Shown piece after piece: positions 22,961 through 34,610 of a DNA stretch of 64,000 nucleotides; the stretch's first letter is position 1, and every line of letters starts with the position of its first letter. The stretch is from Merluccius polli (lineage: Eukaryota; Chordata; Actinopteri; Gadiformes; Merlucciidae). The notes under the pieces are model-generated. The model made no database searches and was not told where the DNA came from. It saw only the letters and a program-made list of their open reading frames with translations. A program made the translations under genes and the position numbers. The stretch is from assembly GCA_030340625.1 (NCBI GenBank), contig JAOPHQ010006540.1:30001-94000 (forward strand), in the 5' to 3' direction.

Positions 22961-23154
22961 GGCTTGGTAACATTTCAGTGTTGCTTTGTGCATTCCATCA
23001 TATGTTTTCCATTGATGTTTTGTGTTAAATGTTGTTTTCTAAATAAACACACTGGCAGCATAAACTTTTTCTTTCCACTGTTTCCCACTGGCCATGGCCT
23101 TCTTGCAGTAATAATTGTGTATATTTTTGGGGTAGAACACCATGGCTTAGACTG

Positions 23155-24710
23155 GTCTAGACTATACTACTACTACACAGAAGACTATAGCACAGCTCTA
23201 GAACACTAAAGATCTCTAAACTATATAGACTATACAGCTCTAGAACACTACAGATCTAAACTATATAGACTATACAGCTCTAGAACACTACAGATCTAAA
23301 ATATATAGACTATCAAGATCTAGAACATTACAGATCTAGACTACAGCCTAACTACAGAGCTAGACTACAGGCTACACTACACTACAGATCTAAACTATAG
23401 TCTATACAGCTCTAGAACACTACATATCTAAACTATATAGACTATACAGATCTAGAATATTACAGATCTAAACTATATAGACTATACAGATCTAGAACAC
23501 TACAGATCTAAACTATATAGACTATAAAGCTCTAGAACACTACAGATCTAAACTATAAGCTCTAGAACACTACAGATCTAAACTATATAGACTATACAGC
23601 TCTAGAACACTACAGATCTAAAATATATAGACTATCAAGATCTAGAACACTACAGATCTAGACTACAGGCTAACTATACATCTAGAACACTACAGATCTA
23701 GACTATAGCTTAACTGCAGATCTAGAACACTACAGATCTAGACTATAGGATAACTAGAGGCCTAGAACACTACAGGCTAGCTACAAATCTAAAACACTAC
23801 ATATCTAGACTATAGACTATACAGATCTAGACTACAGGCTAGCTACATATCTAGAACACTACAGATCTAGACTATAGGCTAACTACAGATCTAGAACACT
23901 ACAGGCTAGCTACAGATCTAAAACACTACAGATCTAGACTACAGGCTAGCTACAGGTTGTGAACACTACAGATCTAGACTATAGCCTAACTACAGATCTA
24001 ACACTACAGATCTAGACTATAGCCTAACTACAGATCTAGAACACTACAGATCTAGACTACAGGCTAACTACAGATCTAGACTACAGGCTAGCTAGAGATC
24101 TAGAACACTACAGATATAGACTAAAGGCTAACTACAGATCTAGACTATATAAACACTACAGATCTAGACTATAGCCTAACTACAGATCTAGAACACTACA
24201 GATCTAGACTACAGGCTAACTACAGATCTAGACTACAGGCTAGCTAGAGATCTAGAACACTACAGATATAGACTAAAGGCTAACTACAGATCTAGACTAT
24301 ATAAACACTACAGATCTAGAACACTACAGATCTAGACTACAGGCTAGCTACAGATCTAGAACACTACAGATCTAGACTATATAGACTATACAGCTCTAGA
24401 ACACTACAGATCTAGACTACATGCTAGCTACAGGTCGTGAACACTACAGATCTAGACTACAGGCTATACAGGTCGTGAACACTAAAGAGCTAGACTGCTA
24501 GCTACATATCTAGAACACTACAGATCTAGACTACAGCCTAACTACAGATCTAGAACACTACAGATCTAGACTATATAGATCTAGAATACTACAGATCTAG
24601 ACTACAGGCTAGCTACAGGTCGTCAACACTACAGATCTAGACTACAGGCTAGCTACAGATCTAGACTACAGGCTAGCTACAGGTCGTGAACACTAGAACA
24701 TTGCAGATCA
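23155..24710. repeat. 1.55-kb minisatellite, AGATCTAGA-rich
   Basis: About 40 degenerate tandem units of 30-45 bp are built from AACACTACAGATCTAGACTA and CAGGCTAGCTACAGATCTAG. Units are locally palindromic (AGATCT, TCTAGA, GCTAGC). Higher-order repeats of several units are visible, for example 24046-24165 against 24195-24305. The array lies where upstream kcnh6 exons would be expected. It has no coding potential. Confidence 0.9.
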
Positions 24711-25423
24711 AATTGTTTTCTTTATATATTTTTACTGACACTAGGACAGGGTTATGGCAAACCAGCTGAACGTTTATACCCATATTTTCTGAAATGTAAT
24801 TCAGCACATCGTACCTTATTTGAAAATCAGATTCCTGAATGCTTGAATAATCCAAATGTTCATATTTCCCAGGACTGACTAACAAGGGTTAGTCGGTGTG
24901 TTGCTGCAGTGAACCCAGCTTCAGCCTGATGACACCACTGGCAACAAGTCAATGTTACACTATAGCAACGGATCAATCCGACACTATAGCTTCAAGGCCA
25001 TGAAAGGGTAATCAATAAGAAATCATTGATAATGTGCCTTTGCAGTAGTTTTCCGCTAATTACTATTTCCAATGTGGGAATGTGATGACAGGGATAGAAA
25101 TGTGCAAAACAATTAACACAGTTGTTTGTGCTAATGCTAACAAAGAGTACTGACTCTTTGAATGATGCTAAATACAGCTAGTGAGTCTTCAGCAACATTA
25201 CATACAGAGAAAAACCTGGGATACAATGCTAAATACAGCTAATGAGTCCTCAGCAACATTACATACAGAGAATGACCTGGGATATGATCTTCAGACATGA
25301 GCATTGGCCATATCTGGACATAAACAAAATCAGTATTGAAACTATTTCTGGTCTCTATGAAATGGGACATCCATTAGTTTATATAAAATAGGGAAACACA
25401 ATGGCAAATTCTCCACAGTACTT

Positions 25424-25721
25424 GAGCTGCAACGATTAGTTGATTAATCGATTAGTCGATCGACAGAATATTAATCAAATCAAATTGTTCTAATCGATTA
25501 ATTGTTTAGGACATTTATCAAGTACAAATACCAAACATTTGCTGCTTGGTGCTTGCTGCATGGATCATTATAAAATTAATACTTTAGTTTGGCAAGCAAA
25601 TTTAAGACATCCCTTTGGACTCTTGTAACTTGTGATGTTATTATTTATGACATTTTCTAGACTATTAATCGACGGAATTATAGATTAACCGTCTATGAAA
25701 ATAATCATAAATTGCAGCCCT
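25424..25721. mobile_element. MITE family A, copy 3
   Basis: Starts GAGCTGCAACGATTAG and ends AATTGCAGCCCTA. The core is shared with copies at 575-899 and 15298-15656, in the same orientation as copy 2. It is more diverged and slightly shorter. Confidence 0.7.
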
Positions 25722-26171
25722 ACCCTGTATTGTCTTACACAAACTCAAAACAGACAATTTATGTCTTACTTTTGTCATACAATTGTACTTGTGCTCGACG
25801 CTTTTTGTGGTTTTGTAATTTTTGTGGTCTATTAGAGCAGTGGCTCCGCTATGAATTTAAATATTCATATATTTCTCCACCTATGGGTTGGCCACATATA
25901 ACAAATGTGATTGTCAACAGATCTGAACGTTGCTTTATGCCCAGTGTATGTTTTGTTCCAGTGCCCTGGTACATAACAGTAGCAGACAATTAGCAGACAA
26001 TAAGCGACACCTATATTTGTCCTACGATGACGGCTCCGTGAAAAGGGTCTATTCCACGTCGCTCCTTCCCTCACACTCGGTGACTACTGCTCGCACTCGA
26101 TGCTCGAGGAATCAAGCCTGAGCTCGAGCCTTAGGAAAAGAATGGCAATGCAGCCCAGGTGTGATAAACAG

Positions 26172-26601
26172 TTGGGCTGGGTATCACCACTGATTTCCCA
26201 AATCACAAGGTCCCAATTCGATTCGATTTTTGATTCAATATCGATCCGATTATGGATATTTCAGTAACAATACCAATTTTGCTTGGATATGAAAAAGATT
26301 CTCAGAGAACTAATGGTGTAAATTGTACAAGGAACCCTCTAACCTGGTGCATTATTAAAAATATTAATGTTTACATTAAAAATGTACCCCAAACCAGTTA
26401 TATTTATGTACTTTATTTAACATGATCAACACACTACAGCAGTCAACACAATATAATGCAAGTTGTGCAACTCTACAGACTCTACAGTCAGTGAGAGTGA
26501 CCAGATAAGTGTGATAAGGCATATATTAAAAGATCAATCTCTGGATTTTCTCGGATCATTCAAATGAAGAAAAGAAGGAACATTTTTAAACCCAGCCCTA
26601 A
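26172..26601. mobile_element. Probable MITE, GGGCTGGGTATC / ACCCAGCCC ends
   Basis: Left end TTGGGCTGGGTATCACC pairs with right end AAACCCAGCCCTAA. The interior contains ATCGAT-rich degenerate repeats. No coding sequence. Confidence 0.55.
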
Positions 26602-26857
26602 TGAACAAGGTTTGGACGATGTACTGTATGCGTTCGAGGTGTAGGAGAGCTCAGTGACCAGTTTGAGGGAGCCAAAGTAAAAGAAACCAACTCCTGGCTG
26701 AGATGGTATTGGAGTCACTGGGGGTTGATTTACAGGTTGAAAACCTCCAACTTCTATCGCAATACTTTTTAATGGCACATTCTTCGAATGATGAAACAGT
26801 GTCAAAATGTTTGTATGTATATTTATTCTGATATTATTACATTATCTAACCTATATC

Positions 26858-27385
26858 CATAGCAGGAGCTGGTCTGGTCCATCTCTGGATGGGAGACCAG
26901 TTGGTGCTGGTAGAGGTGTTGGAGGGCCAGTAGGGGGTGCTCATCCCTCTGGCCTCTGTTAGATCCCCAATGCCCCGGGATGGAGACGGGGACTCCGTCC
27001 CGTCTAGAGCACCATCTTTCGGATGAGACGTTAAACCGAGGTCCTGACTCCCTGTGGTCACTAAAGATCCCGTGGCACTCATCGCAAGAGTAGGGGTGCT
27101 AACCCCGGTGTCCCGGCCAAAATTCCCAACCCGGCTCTTGTACCAACATGGCCACCTAATCATCCCCTGGTCTCAAATTGGTTAGTTTCATTCCTCACCT
27201 CTCCGCTGTGCCAGTGTGTGGTGAGCGTTCTGGCGCATACTGGCTGCCGTGCATCACCCAAGTGGGTGCTACACTCTGGTAGCGGATGAGGTGTCATATC
27301 TCCCCCACACACACACACACACACTATGTAAGCGCTTTGAGTGACCTCCAATAAAGCGCTATATAAATCCAATCAATTATTATTA
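26858..27385 (+). repeat. 5S-rRNA-derived SINE (SINE3-type)
   Basis: The head contains GGATGGGAGACC, the 5S rRNA internal promoter C-box, within a sequence resembling the middle of 5S rRNA. A body with CTTTCGGATGAGACGTTAAACC and a tail AAGCGCTTTGAGTGACC, AAAGCGCTATATAAATCC and ATT repeats follow. A short CA run lies inside. It lies between taco1 and kcnh6. The 5' part of the 5S head is missing or diverged. Confidence 0.75.
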
Positions 27386-27733
27386 TATTATATATCCACG
27401 CGCTACATAAATACAATCAATTATATCCCAACCTGTATCCTAACTTGGGGATGTAAGTACCCTATTTAGGTCAGGGGCGAAATTCCCAGGGGGGACCGGG
27501 GGACGTCTCCCCACCAATGTTCAAAGAGAGCCAATTCGTCCCCCCCCCCCCCCCAATATTTCAGCGTAATGTCCAGCGATCTGACTTTGCTGAAGTGACG
27601 GCGCATTCGTCGGCATCGGGTTAACATAGGGTTTATGTAATTGGAAGAGCCCCACACTCCCAACCCGATTGGTCCGTCCCCAATGTGTGACTCACTATTT
27701 CGCCCTTGATATCGGTAATCTATGTCCAAGTGT

Positions 27734-30700
27734 TCAGTGTTCAGCCTGGATGTTGTCCCACACTCGCAGCACATCAGAGCAGTCGTTCAGGGCCTCCAGG
27801 AGGACGGAGGCCGCCTCCAGCTGAGTGCCGTCCAGCAGGGATGGCGTGTGAGACACAAACTCCAGTCCAGAAGACAGAATGTGGATCCCTTGGTTCTCCA
27901 GCAAACTCCTCACCGAGCTCAGCTCTGCCTGGCTGCAGATGAACTGAAGACAGACAGACAGACAGACAACATACTTCCATGAGACTCTGGGGAACTTCAA
28001 ACAAATGACTGGTGTACATCAACAGGTGACACTATACATGGTGGCCGTAGTACAAATGTACACTACCACAATTTATTCTATTTTTTTTATTTTCATAAAG
28101 GTCCACCCTTGTTTTATTCCCCTTTTATCTTGTTATTTATCCTTATTTTATTAATTTTCTCTGTATTCATTTGAGTTTATTTATCTTAAAACCTTTTTAC
28201 CGGCAAGCCTTCTGTTAAACCTTTTATAGTGACCCACACTTGTTGTATTCCTCCTTTACTTTTTATGTTTTTATTCTTTTATTTTTGACATGTGAAGCGC
28301 TTCGAGATTTGTCTCCGTAGATCAGAAGCGCTATACAAACTTTATTAGTAGTAGTAGTAGTAGTGGTCTATCATGTTACCTGCAGCAGGGGTCTCTTCTC
28401 CTCTTCCTCCATCTCTCGGACATCTTCAGCCCCTGCCTCGATGGCCAGTTCCAGAGCTTCCTCTGAGGAAACGCCTCCAGCCTCGGCCACCACCACTCCT
28501 TTCCTGTCAAACTTGTGACGGGCCCCGTCCGACAGCACCCCCCTGTGGACAGGAACACAATCTCAGTCAGTTCCATCTCGTACCCTAGGGCTGGGCGATA
28601 TGGCCAAAATCTTCTATCCCGATTTATGGGTCATTTAATATCTCGATAACGATATATATTATGATACAGCATGTTTTATGGTAATTCTACAATCAAATAG
28701 TCTATATAAAATAACCAAATAGTAAAGCCTATTTTTGTATACTCCTGTGTGAATTAAATACTTGACAAATTAAACGTATTGAGTATTTTCTCATTTTTTA
28801 GCAGGCTTAAAAAAGAAAAGGACAACCATATTATGATATCCAAATTCTAAGACAATATCTTGTCTCACTCAGCCTTTACCCCAACCCTCTACAGTAGTAT
28901 TTAGGTAGTAATCGACCCCTCCACAAAAGTAATACAGTACAGTACCTCTACAGTAGTATTTAGGTAGTAATCTAACCCTCCACTACAGTAGTGCCGTCTT
29001 TCCACTGGTAGTATCAGCTCGTCTCGCCTCGACTTAGCGCGGCTTTTTTGCCTTTCCATTGCCGATATCTGGTACCTGCTAACTGGTGCTTTTTTTAGTA
29101 TCACCTCCGTATAAGTTCCAACCAAGCTGAGCTGATATTTTTGTGTGACGTAAGCAGCCGACCACTGATTGGACAGAGAGTGACGTCACTTGACAACTCA
29201 TGATGAGCGCGACGTCCGAGCCTGACACCCGCTACCTTTAAATACTAGCATCCGTGTTCAGCAATAACTGATCAACATGGAAGGAACAACGCAACGCAAG
29301 AACACACCGTGGACCGTGGCAGAGGTGGAGACGAGTGTTGTCACTGAAGACCGCATCCAGAAAGAGCTTGATGGTGCGACAAGCCAACCCAGTTTATGTG
29401 TCGTGTGGATAAGTGCGTCACTGATGACGACCCGCCCACTTTGAAGAGATACTAATTCTAGATGGAAACGCAACACGTCTGAAACCAAACCAAGTAGAGC
29501 CACACTAAGGCGTGGCGAGACGAGCTCATACTACCAGTGGAAAGACGGCATAATACAGTACAGTACCTCTACAGTAGTATTCAGGTAGTAATCTAACCCT
29601 CCACTAAAGTAATACCGTTCAGTACCTCTACATCTGTATTTAGATAGTAATCTTACCCTCCACTACAGTAATACAGTACAATTTCTCTACAGTAATAGTC
29701 ATAGTTACCCGTTCTTTTTCAGCAGGTGTTTGATCTCATTGTGAGTGCGTGTGTTGTTGTCGGTCAGGACCTCGATAAGCATCACACACCCCCCTGGGCC
29801 ACGGGCTTCATACGTGTGCTGTGTTCCAGTTTTAGCCTTCTCCTGTGAGGGAAAAGTGATGTCTTACAGATGAACGCACCTGTTCTACAGCACCACAAAA
29901 AGCATCAGAGGTTAAGTGCCGAAGCACATATTTAACACAAAACTACGATAAAAGATCTCTATAAAATGTGAATACAGTATTATCTGCATGAAAGAAGGCA
30001 GACAACAGTTTTATGTAGTTTCATTCTGTTTAGATTAGATTGGTACTTTATTTAACTGTTTAGAGTAATGGTATTGGTACTTTATGCCCTGACGGGAAAT
30101 TCAAAAGGCAAATGACAAAATATGAATTTACAGCAACACATTAAATTAAACATCAAAGCACTAAAACACCTGTATCAACCGTATTAGAAATCCTCTAATC
30201 TGACTCTAGTGACCTCGGTACGTTTTAAGGTTCAGATACAAGGTAACATAATAGACAAATTAAAATATATAGAATTATACCGCGGTCTTGATGGCAGTGT
30301 CTATGGACGTTTTGGGCATGTTGTGGCTCCGGCAATGCTCCAATATGTTGGCTAAAGCTGCGTTAAAGTCCGGGTTCTCCCCCCCCTCTGCAACACACGG
30401 CGGGCTGTTCAGACAAAAGACGACAACACCATGAACACGCTCAGGGATGCACTCCACACACGAAATATCTCTCACTTACCTCTCACAGCCAGTCTTATCA
30501 TCATGCCAAACTTCATGAACAACTTGCCACGGGCCTCGTCCTTTGGTCCTTTAATGTGTTTCACCTTGGACCACTTGTTATGGCCAGCACACCGGGAAGT
30601 GTCCAAGTGTACACTTCTAACGCGTACACTCGTAGGTGGTACACTTGTAGCCGGGGAGCCGGCCAGCTGGGGGTCCACAGGATCAGAAACAAGCAGCTTC

Positions 30701-30780
30701 CTCAGTCCTGCCGACGAGGAGGTCAAGGAAAGTTTTCTTGGACTCGCGTGTGAAATCCGTCTCAGCACTGCTCCTGCCAT
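27734..30780 (-). CDS. taco1: taco1, mitochondrial translational activator of COX1, complete
   Basis: YebC-family protein needed for efficient translation of mitochondrial COX1. Minus-strand exons are 30480-30780 (start, arginine-rich presequence, then [20 protein letters not shown]), 30281-30387 ([16 protein letters not shown]), 29709-29842 ([19 protein letters not shown]), 28380-28542 ([15 protein letters not shown]) and 27734-27943 (stop TGA at 27734-27736). Every junction is GT-AG and in phase. The predicted length is about 304 residues, close to the human 297. The presequence of [18 protein letters not shown] type fits mitochondrial import. kcnh6 follows on the same strand 5 kb downstream. 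Confidence 0.95.
28290..28372 (+). repeat. SINE-like tail fragment
   Basis: GAAGCGCTTCGAGATTTG, AGAAGCGCTATACAAAC and a short (TAG)n run form a SINE/LINE 3' tail of the kind seen at 27330-27370. It lies in taco1 intron 4, directly beside the exon-4 donor. Confidence 0.5.
28586..28870. mobile_element. Probable MITE, GGGCTGGGCGATATGG end
   Basis: The start AGGGCTGGGCGATATGGCC is a widespread fish MITE terminus. A weak complementary motif (GACAATATCTTGTC) lies near 28850-28865. It is in taco1 intron 3. No coding sequence. Confidence 0.5.
28990..29551. mobile_element. Harbinger-type non-autonomous element with Myb-like remnant
   Basis: Long inverted ends: TGCCGTCTTTCCACTGGTAG at left and CTACCAGTGGAAAGACGGCA at right, followed inward by AGCTCGTCTCGCC. 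The plus strand at 29277-29380 encodes [19 protein letters not shown] and [11 protein letters not shown], resembling the Myb/SANT partner protein of Harbinger elements. It is inserted in taco1 intron 3. Confidence 0.7.
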
Positions 30781-30821
30781 GGCCCTTAAAAGATGTCATA
30801 CAATGTACACTATGTATGTAT

Positions 30822-30823
<2 letters not shown>

Positions 30824-30891
<68 letters not shown>
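30824..30891. repeat. (AC)n microsatellite upstream of taco1
   Basis: Pure AC run starting about 45 bp upstream of the taco1 start codon, in its 5' UTR or promoter. Confidence 0.95.
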
Positions 30892-30894
<3 letters not shown>

Positions 30895-31681
30895 TCAGTA
30901 CTTTACTAGTGAGTAGATGATCTAACCCTTTCACTGTAACAACCTACATGTCCTAATTATTTTTAAACATGTTAAACTCACATCCATGACAGCAACATGA
31001 GAGCTAGCTCACTACTCTAACATAGTGACGTCACGGCCTCTATAACTGACAGTGTTTTGCATACGGCCAGCTCAACTGTCAGTCCCATAATGTCAGTATT
31101 ATGTACAGCTAATGAGGAACTAAGTAATAATAACTTGAGAGGATTAGGGTTAGAAGAGGTACTACCTTAGTAGAGGGACATCATGGACGTATAATATATA
31201 TAGTTAATAAGAGCAAACATGCAGCCGTCCGTCAGGAGAGAAACCCTTCATAACTGTTCTTCTTGGTTTTAATGGCGGGTCCCAAGCTGGTTTAGAGCAG
31301 ATTACCGCCACCTACTGGTCTGGACTGGGAACTGAGTTTTTTTTTCACCATTTCCTCTCCAGCGGACACAGTTTCAAAATGTTTCCTGTGTTAAATGATA
31401 TCCTTATCCTACCATACATACATAAGACTGTTTTACAGTACTATTTCCCTCCCTCTATTATATACATTTCCTGCAAATGATTAGCAGGTGAGCTACTGTT
31501 TCCCTTTTTTACAACATGCACCATTTCCGTCAATGTGTTTATTAGCCAGGAAGAGTAAGCCCTAGCCTTAAAGGTGCTGTAGGTCAGATGTAAGAGCTGT
31601 AATTTGAGTGTATTCTGTTAGAAATGGCGTATTCATCCGTCAGTTATTAGTGAGGGAGATAGTAGAGGGAGACACAAAGTA

Positions 31682-31975
31682 GTGCGAGCTAAAAGTTGTA
31701 CTTTTGAGATAGAATTACCCAAAAATATGAATCAACACCCTTATATTTTAATGATTCGTAAGTGGGCATTGGGATAATCCACTCCGAGGTGCACATGTGT
31801 CATGCACGACGCGGGGGCTAAGGGCTAAGCAAAATTATTTTTCGATACATGCACACATTGGAGTGGATTATCCCACATACCATTGCCACTTGCGAATCAT
31901 TAAAATATAAGAGTGTTTTTTCATATTGTGTGGTAATAGGCTACTGTCTCAAAATTACAACTTTTAGCTCGCACT
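31682..31975. mobile_element. MITE-like foldback, about 290 bp
   Basis: AGTGCGAGCTAAAAGTTGTA at left and its inverted counterpart CAACTTTTAGCTCGCACTA at right. Inside these, AATGATTCGTAAGTGG pairs with CACTTGCGAATCATT and GGATAATCCACTCC with GGAGTGGATTATCCC. Nearly the whole element can fold on itself. No frame is present. Confidence 0.75.
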
Positions 31976-32077
31976 ACTTTTTGTGTTGCAAATGGCTTTA
32001 CAAATGGCAAATGACCGGAGAAATATATGGGTCTGACTAATGCCTGGAACGCAATCAGTTAACACGAGATTCATATG

Positions 32078-32455
32078 GAACGCGGATGTTACCTTATTAT
32101 TCCAGTAAGGATGATTTTAGTAACGACATTTATTGTTACCTTATTACTCCGGTAAATAGAGACGATCTTAGTAACGACATGGTAACGTTACCTTATAGAG
32201 ACGACCTTAGTAACGACATGGCAACGTTACCTTATTACTCCAGTAAATAGAGAAGATCTTAGTAACGACATGGCAACGTCACCTTAGTACTCCAATAGAG
32301 ATCTTAGTAACGACATGGAAACGTTACCTTATTACTCCAGTAAATTGAGACGATCTTAGAAACGACCTGACAACGTTACCTTATTACTCCAGTAAATAGA
32401 GACGATCTTAGTAACGACATGGCAACGTTACCTTATTACTCCAGTAAATAGAGAC
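32078..32455. repeat. Minisatellite, about 50-bp units, GTAACGACATGGCAACG
   Basis: About seven imperfect units of GATCTTAGTAACGACATGG, CAACGTTACCTTATTACTCC and AGTAAATAGAGAC. Units contain the GTAACG/CGTTAC pair. It lies in the gene-free block between taco1 and the PTH-receptor gene. Confidence 0.85.
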
Positions 32456-32919
32456 GCGCATTCATTTTTAGACCGGTGATAATACTGCTTATGTTACAAT
32501 CACGTCGTAGCCATGTAGTGCACCCCTCCAGCCAATCAGAATCGAGTATTCACCCAGGCCATGGTATAATTAGTGTGAATGCTCGAGCATTCACACTCTA
32601 GATATCGAAATCTTTATTATTACTGTGTGTTCACACCAGAAGCGAATTGAGCGACCAAATCGCCGGAAGTCATTCACTTTCTATGGGCAAGAGCGTCCAA
32701 AGCGTCACAAGCGACCAACGCTACCAGCGTCCAAAGTTGAGCGTCCAGAGCGTCCAAAGTTGAAGACAGTTTAACTTTATGCAAATTACTATGACGCGTT
32801 TCAGCGGCAAAAACTGACAGCCAATCTGAATGTAGACGCTCTCCGCTTGCGTGGGTCCCAGGGAACACCGGCACTTTGGTTCCTAGGACCTACTGTACTT
32901 TGTTGGTTCCTACTGTAAA

Positions 32920-33023
32920 ATGTCGACGGAAAAGTTAATCGCGGCTGTGGCGGGGCACCCGGTGTTGTACGATCCAAGCCTTTTTTATTTCAGAGACAAT
33001 ACCGTAATAATCAGCTTAAATAT
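32920..33023 (+). pseudogene. MADF/Myb-like protein start, cut by LTR insertion
   Basis: The frame MSTEKLIAAVAGHPVLYDPS followed by LFYFRD resembles the beginning of the MADF/Myb-type DNA-binding protein of Harbinger elements. It is truncated at 33023, where the LTR element begins. No continuation was recognised after 34105. Confidence 0.6.
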
Positions 33024-34105
33024 TGTGGCGACCGGTGCGGGAGGAATGAGACAGGAGCCCAGGGTTACATGTTTACGCAACTCCCGTGCCCCATACACCG
33101 CACAACCCCGGGAGTTGCCTTTATTTGTACACCCATACACACAGACAGAAACACGGCACACCTGACAAACACAACTAGGACCCTCACTCACGGTCCAACC
33201 CCTACCCGAGATTCACCATAGGGTCCAACCCCTTGCGCAGGTAACCCCTTGCGCAGGTAACCCCCGTAGGGTCCAACCCCTTGCGCAGGACCCCCATAGG
33301 GGGCATGGCCGTGATCGCCACACAGCTCCCCCCTGAGGGGTCAGTCGTCCCCGACGACCCCCTCACCCGACACATAGTCCCTCAAATGTTCGTCGAGCCG
33401 GCAGCGCCGGCTAGGCCGCTGGGGCGAGGCCTGGAACCCTCCTCTCCGTCCTCTTCCTGCTCGCAGTAGTCCGCCCGTCGGACGTGAGGTCGGGAGGCAC
33501 CGGTCGTCTGCAGGCTGGTTTGGGTCGGAACGCTCTCGTTCCGCCCGCTCCGTCTCGTCCATTGCAACACCGGGGTTCGTGGCCTGGAGGTCCCGCAGGC
33601 TGCCGGGGCCAGGTCCAGAGGACTTGCACCGCCGTCCCCTCCAACGCTAGGGCAAGCTGGGTGGCTGTGCACCAGTCGCGCCCGTCGCGACCGGTGACAT
33701 GCCAGGAGCTGAAACGCCGGGCCATTCCTCCGTCTCCTCCTCTTTCGGCCGCGCCGCCATAGGCAGTCCCCGCTCCGGGTCAGTCCGCTTCTCCATGTTC
33801 CTTATCCCACTTCTGACACCAATGTGGCGACCGGTGCGGGAGGAATGAGACAGGAGCCCAGGGTTACATGTTTACGCAACTCCCGTGCCCCATACACCGC
33901 ACGACCCCGGGAGTTGCCTTTATTTGTACACCCATACACACAGACAGAAACACGGCACACCTGACAAACACAACTAGGACCCTCACTCACGGTCCAACCC
34001 CTACCTGAGATTCACCATAGGGTCCAACCCCTTGTGCAGGTAACCCCCGTAGGGTCCAACCCCTTGCGCAGGACCCCCATAGGGGGCATGGCCGTGATCG
34101 CCACA
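33024..34105 (-). mobile_element. Short gypsy-type LTR element (TRIM-like), 1.08 kb
   Basis: Two direct LTRs, 33024-33322 and 33823-34105, begin TGTGGCGACCGGTGCGGG and end GTGATCGCCACA. They flank about 500 bp and are bounded by a 4-bp ATAT duplication. On the minus strand the primer-binding site after the LTR reads TGGTGTCAGAAGTGGGAT, and a purine tract CAGGGGGGAG precedes the other LTR. The interior keeps a gag-like fragment (TATQLALALEGTAVQVL). The left LTR has one extra 16-bp copy of the GTAACCCCTTGCGCAG repeat. It has no pol, so it depends on other elements. Confidence 0.82.
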
Positions 34106-34610
34106 ATATCATGTTTACAAGCACACACGCGAAGCGGGCCGCCTATTAACGGCATGGACCAAGCGGTTCTGGACCAGGAAGGAGACATTGAACACTTAAT
34201 CGTATTTACCGTATAACTGCACACAACTTTATTTAAAAGCAATCAAATGGAAAACATGTTTGTATTCTGGTGTCCGGTGCGCGTGGATGTGCGGCTCCTT
34301 CGGCGGAGCGGTTCATGTTAATAGCGGAGTCCGGGAGGGTTCACCTTCACGGCGTAGTTACGAGGGATGTGCGACTATCGTTTATCAAACAAGCAAAACC
34401 GTCTCTGCAATATGGCCAAAGTGTATGGGAGTTCACTCTTTGATATGGCTGTCTAAAAGCATACGGCTCCTTTAAATGCGTCTGCATAATTTAATTGTAC
34501 GTCATGAGCGTCTTGAGCGACAAAAGCGAACAAAAATATTCGCAGCGAATCTTTATGAGCAACCAAAGCGTCTTTGCAGCGCAATTCGCTTCTGGTGTGA
34601 ATGCACAGTT

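Larger units (their letters stand above)
32623..34608. mobile_element. Harbinger-type element interrupted by an LTR element
   Basis: Inverted ends CTGTGTGTTCACACCAGAAG at left and CTTCTGGTGTGAATGCACAG at right, flanked by TTA on both sides (3-bp duplication). Left flanking sequence TGCTCGAGCATTCACACTC recurs just right of the element. A MADF/Myb-like protein start is present at 32920. The central part is displaced by a short LTR retroelement at 33024-34105. The transposase gene was not found. Confidence 0.75.

Noticed and set aside
23155..24710. CRISPR-like array
   Set aside because: Units are adjacent and similar throughout, with no unique spacers of constant length and no cas genes. It is a eukaryotic minisatellite. 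The other arrays in the PTH-receptor introns were rejected on the same grounds.
33411..33725. Independent gene inside the short LTR element
   Set aside because: Only a short gag-like string is recognisable. The frame is broken and belongs to the non-autonomous element.
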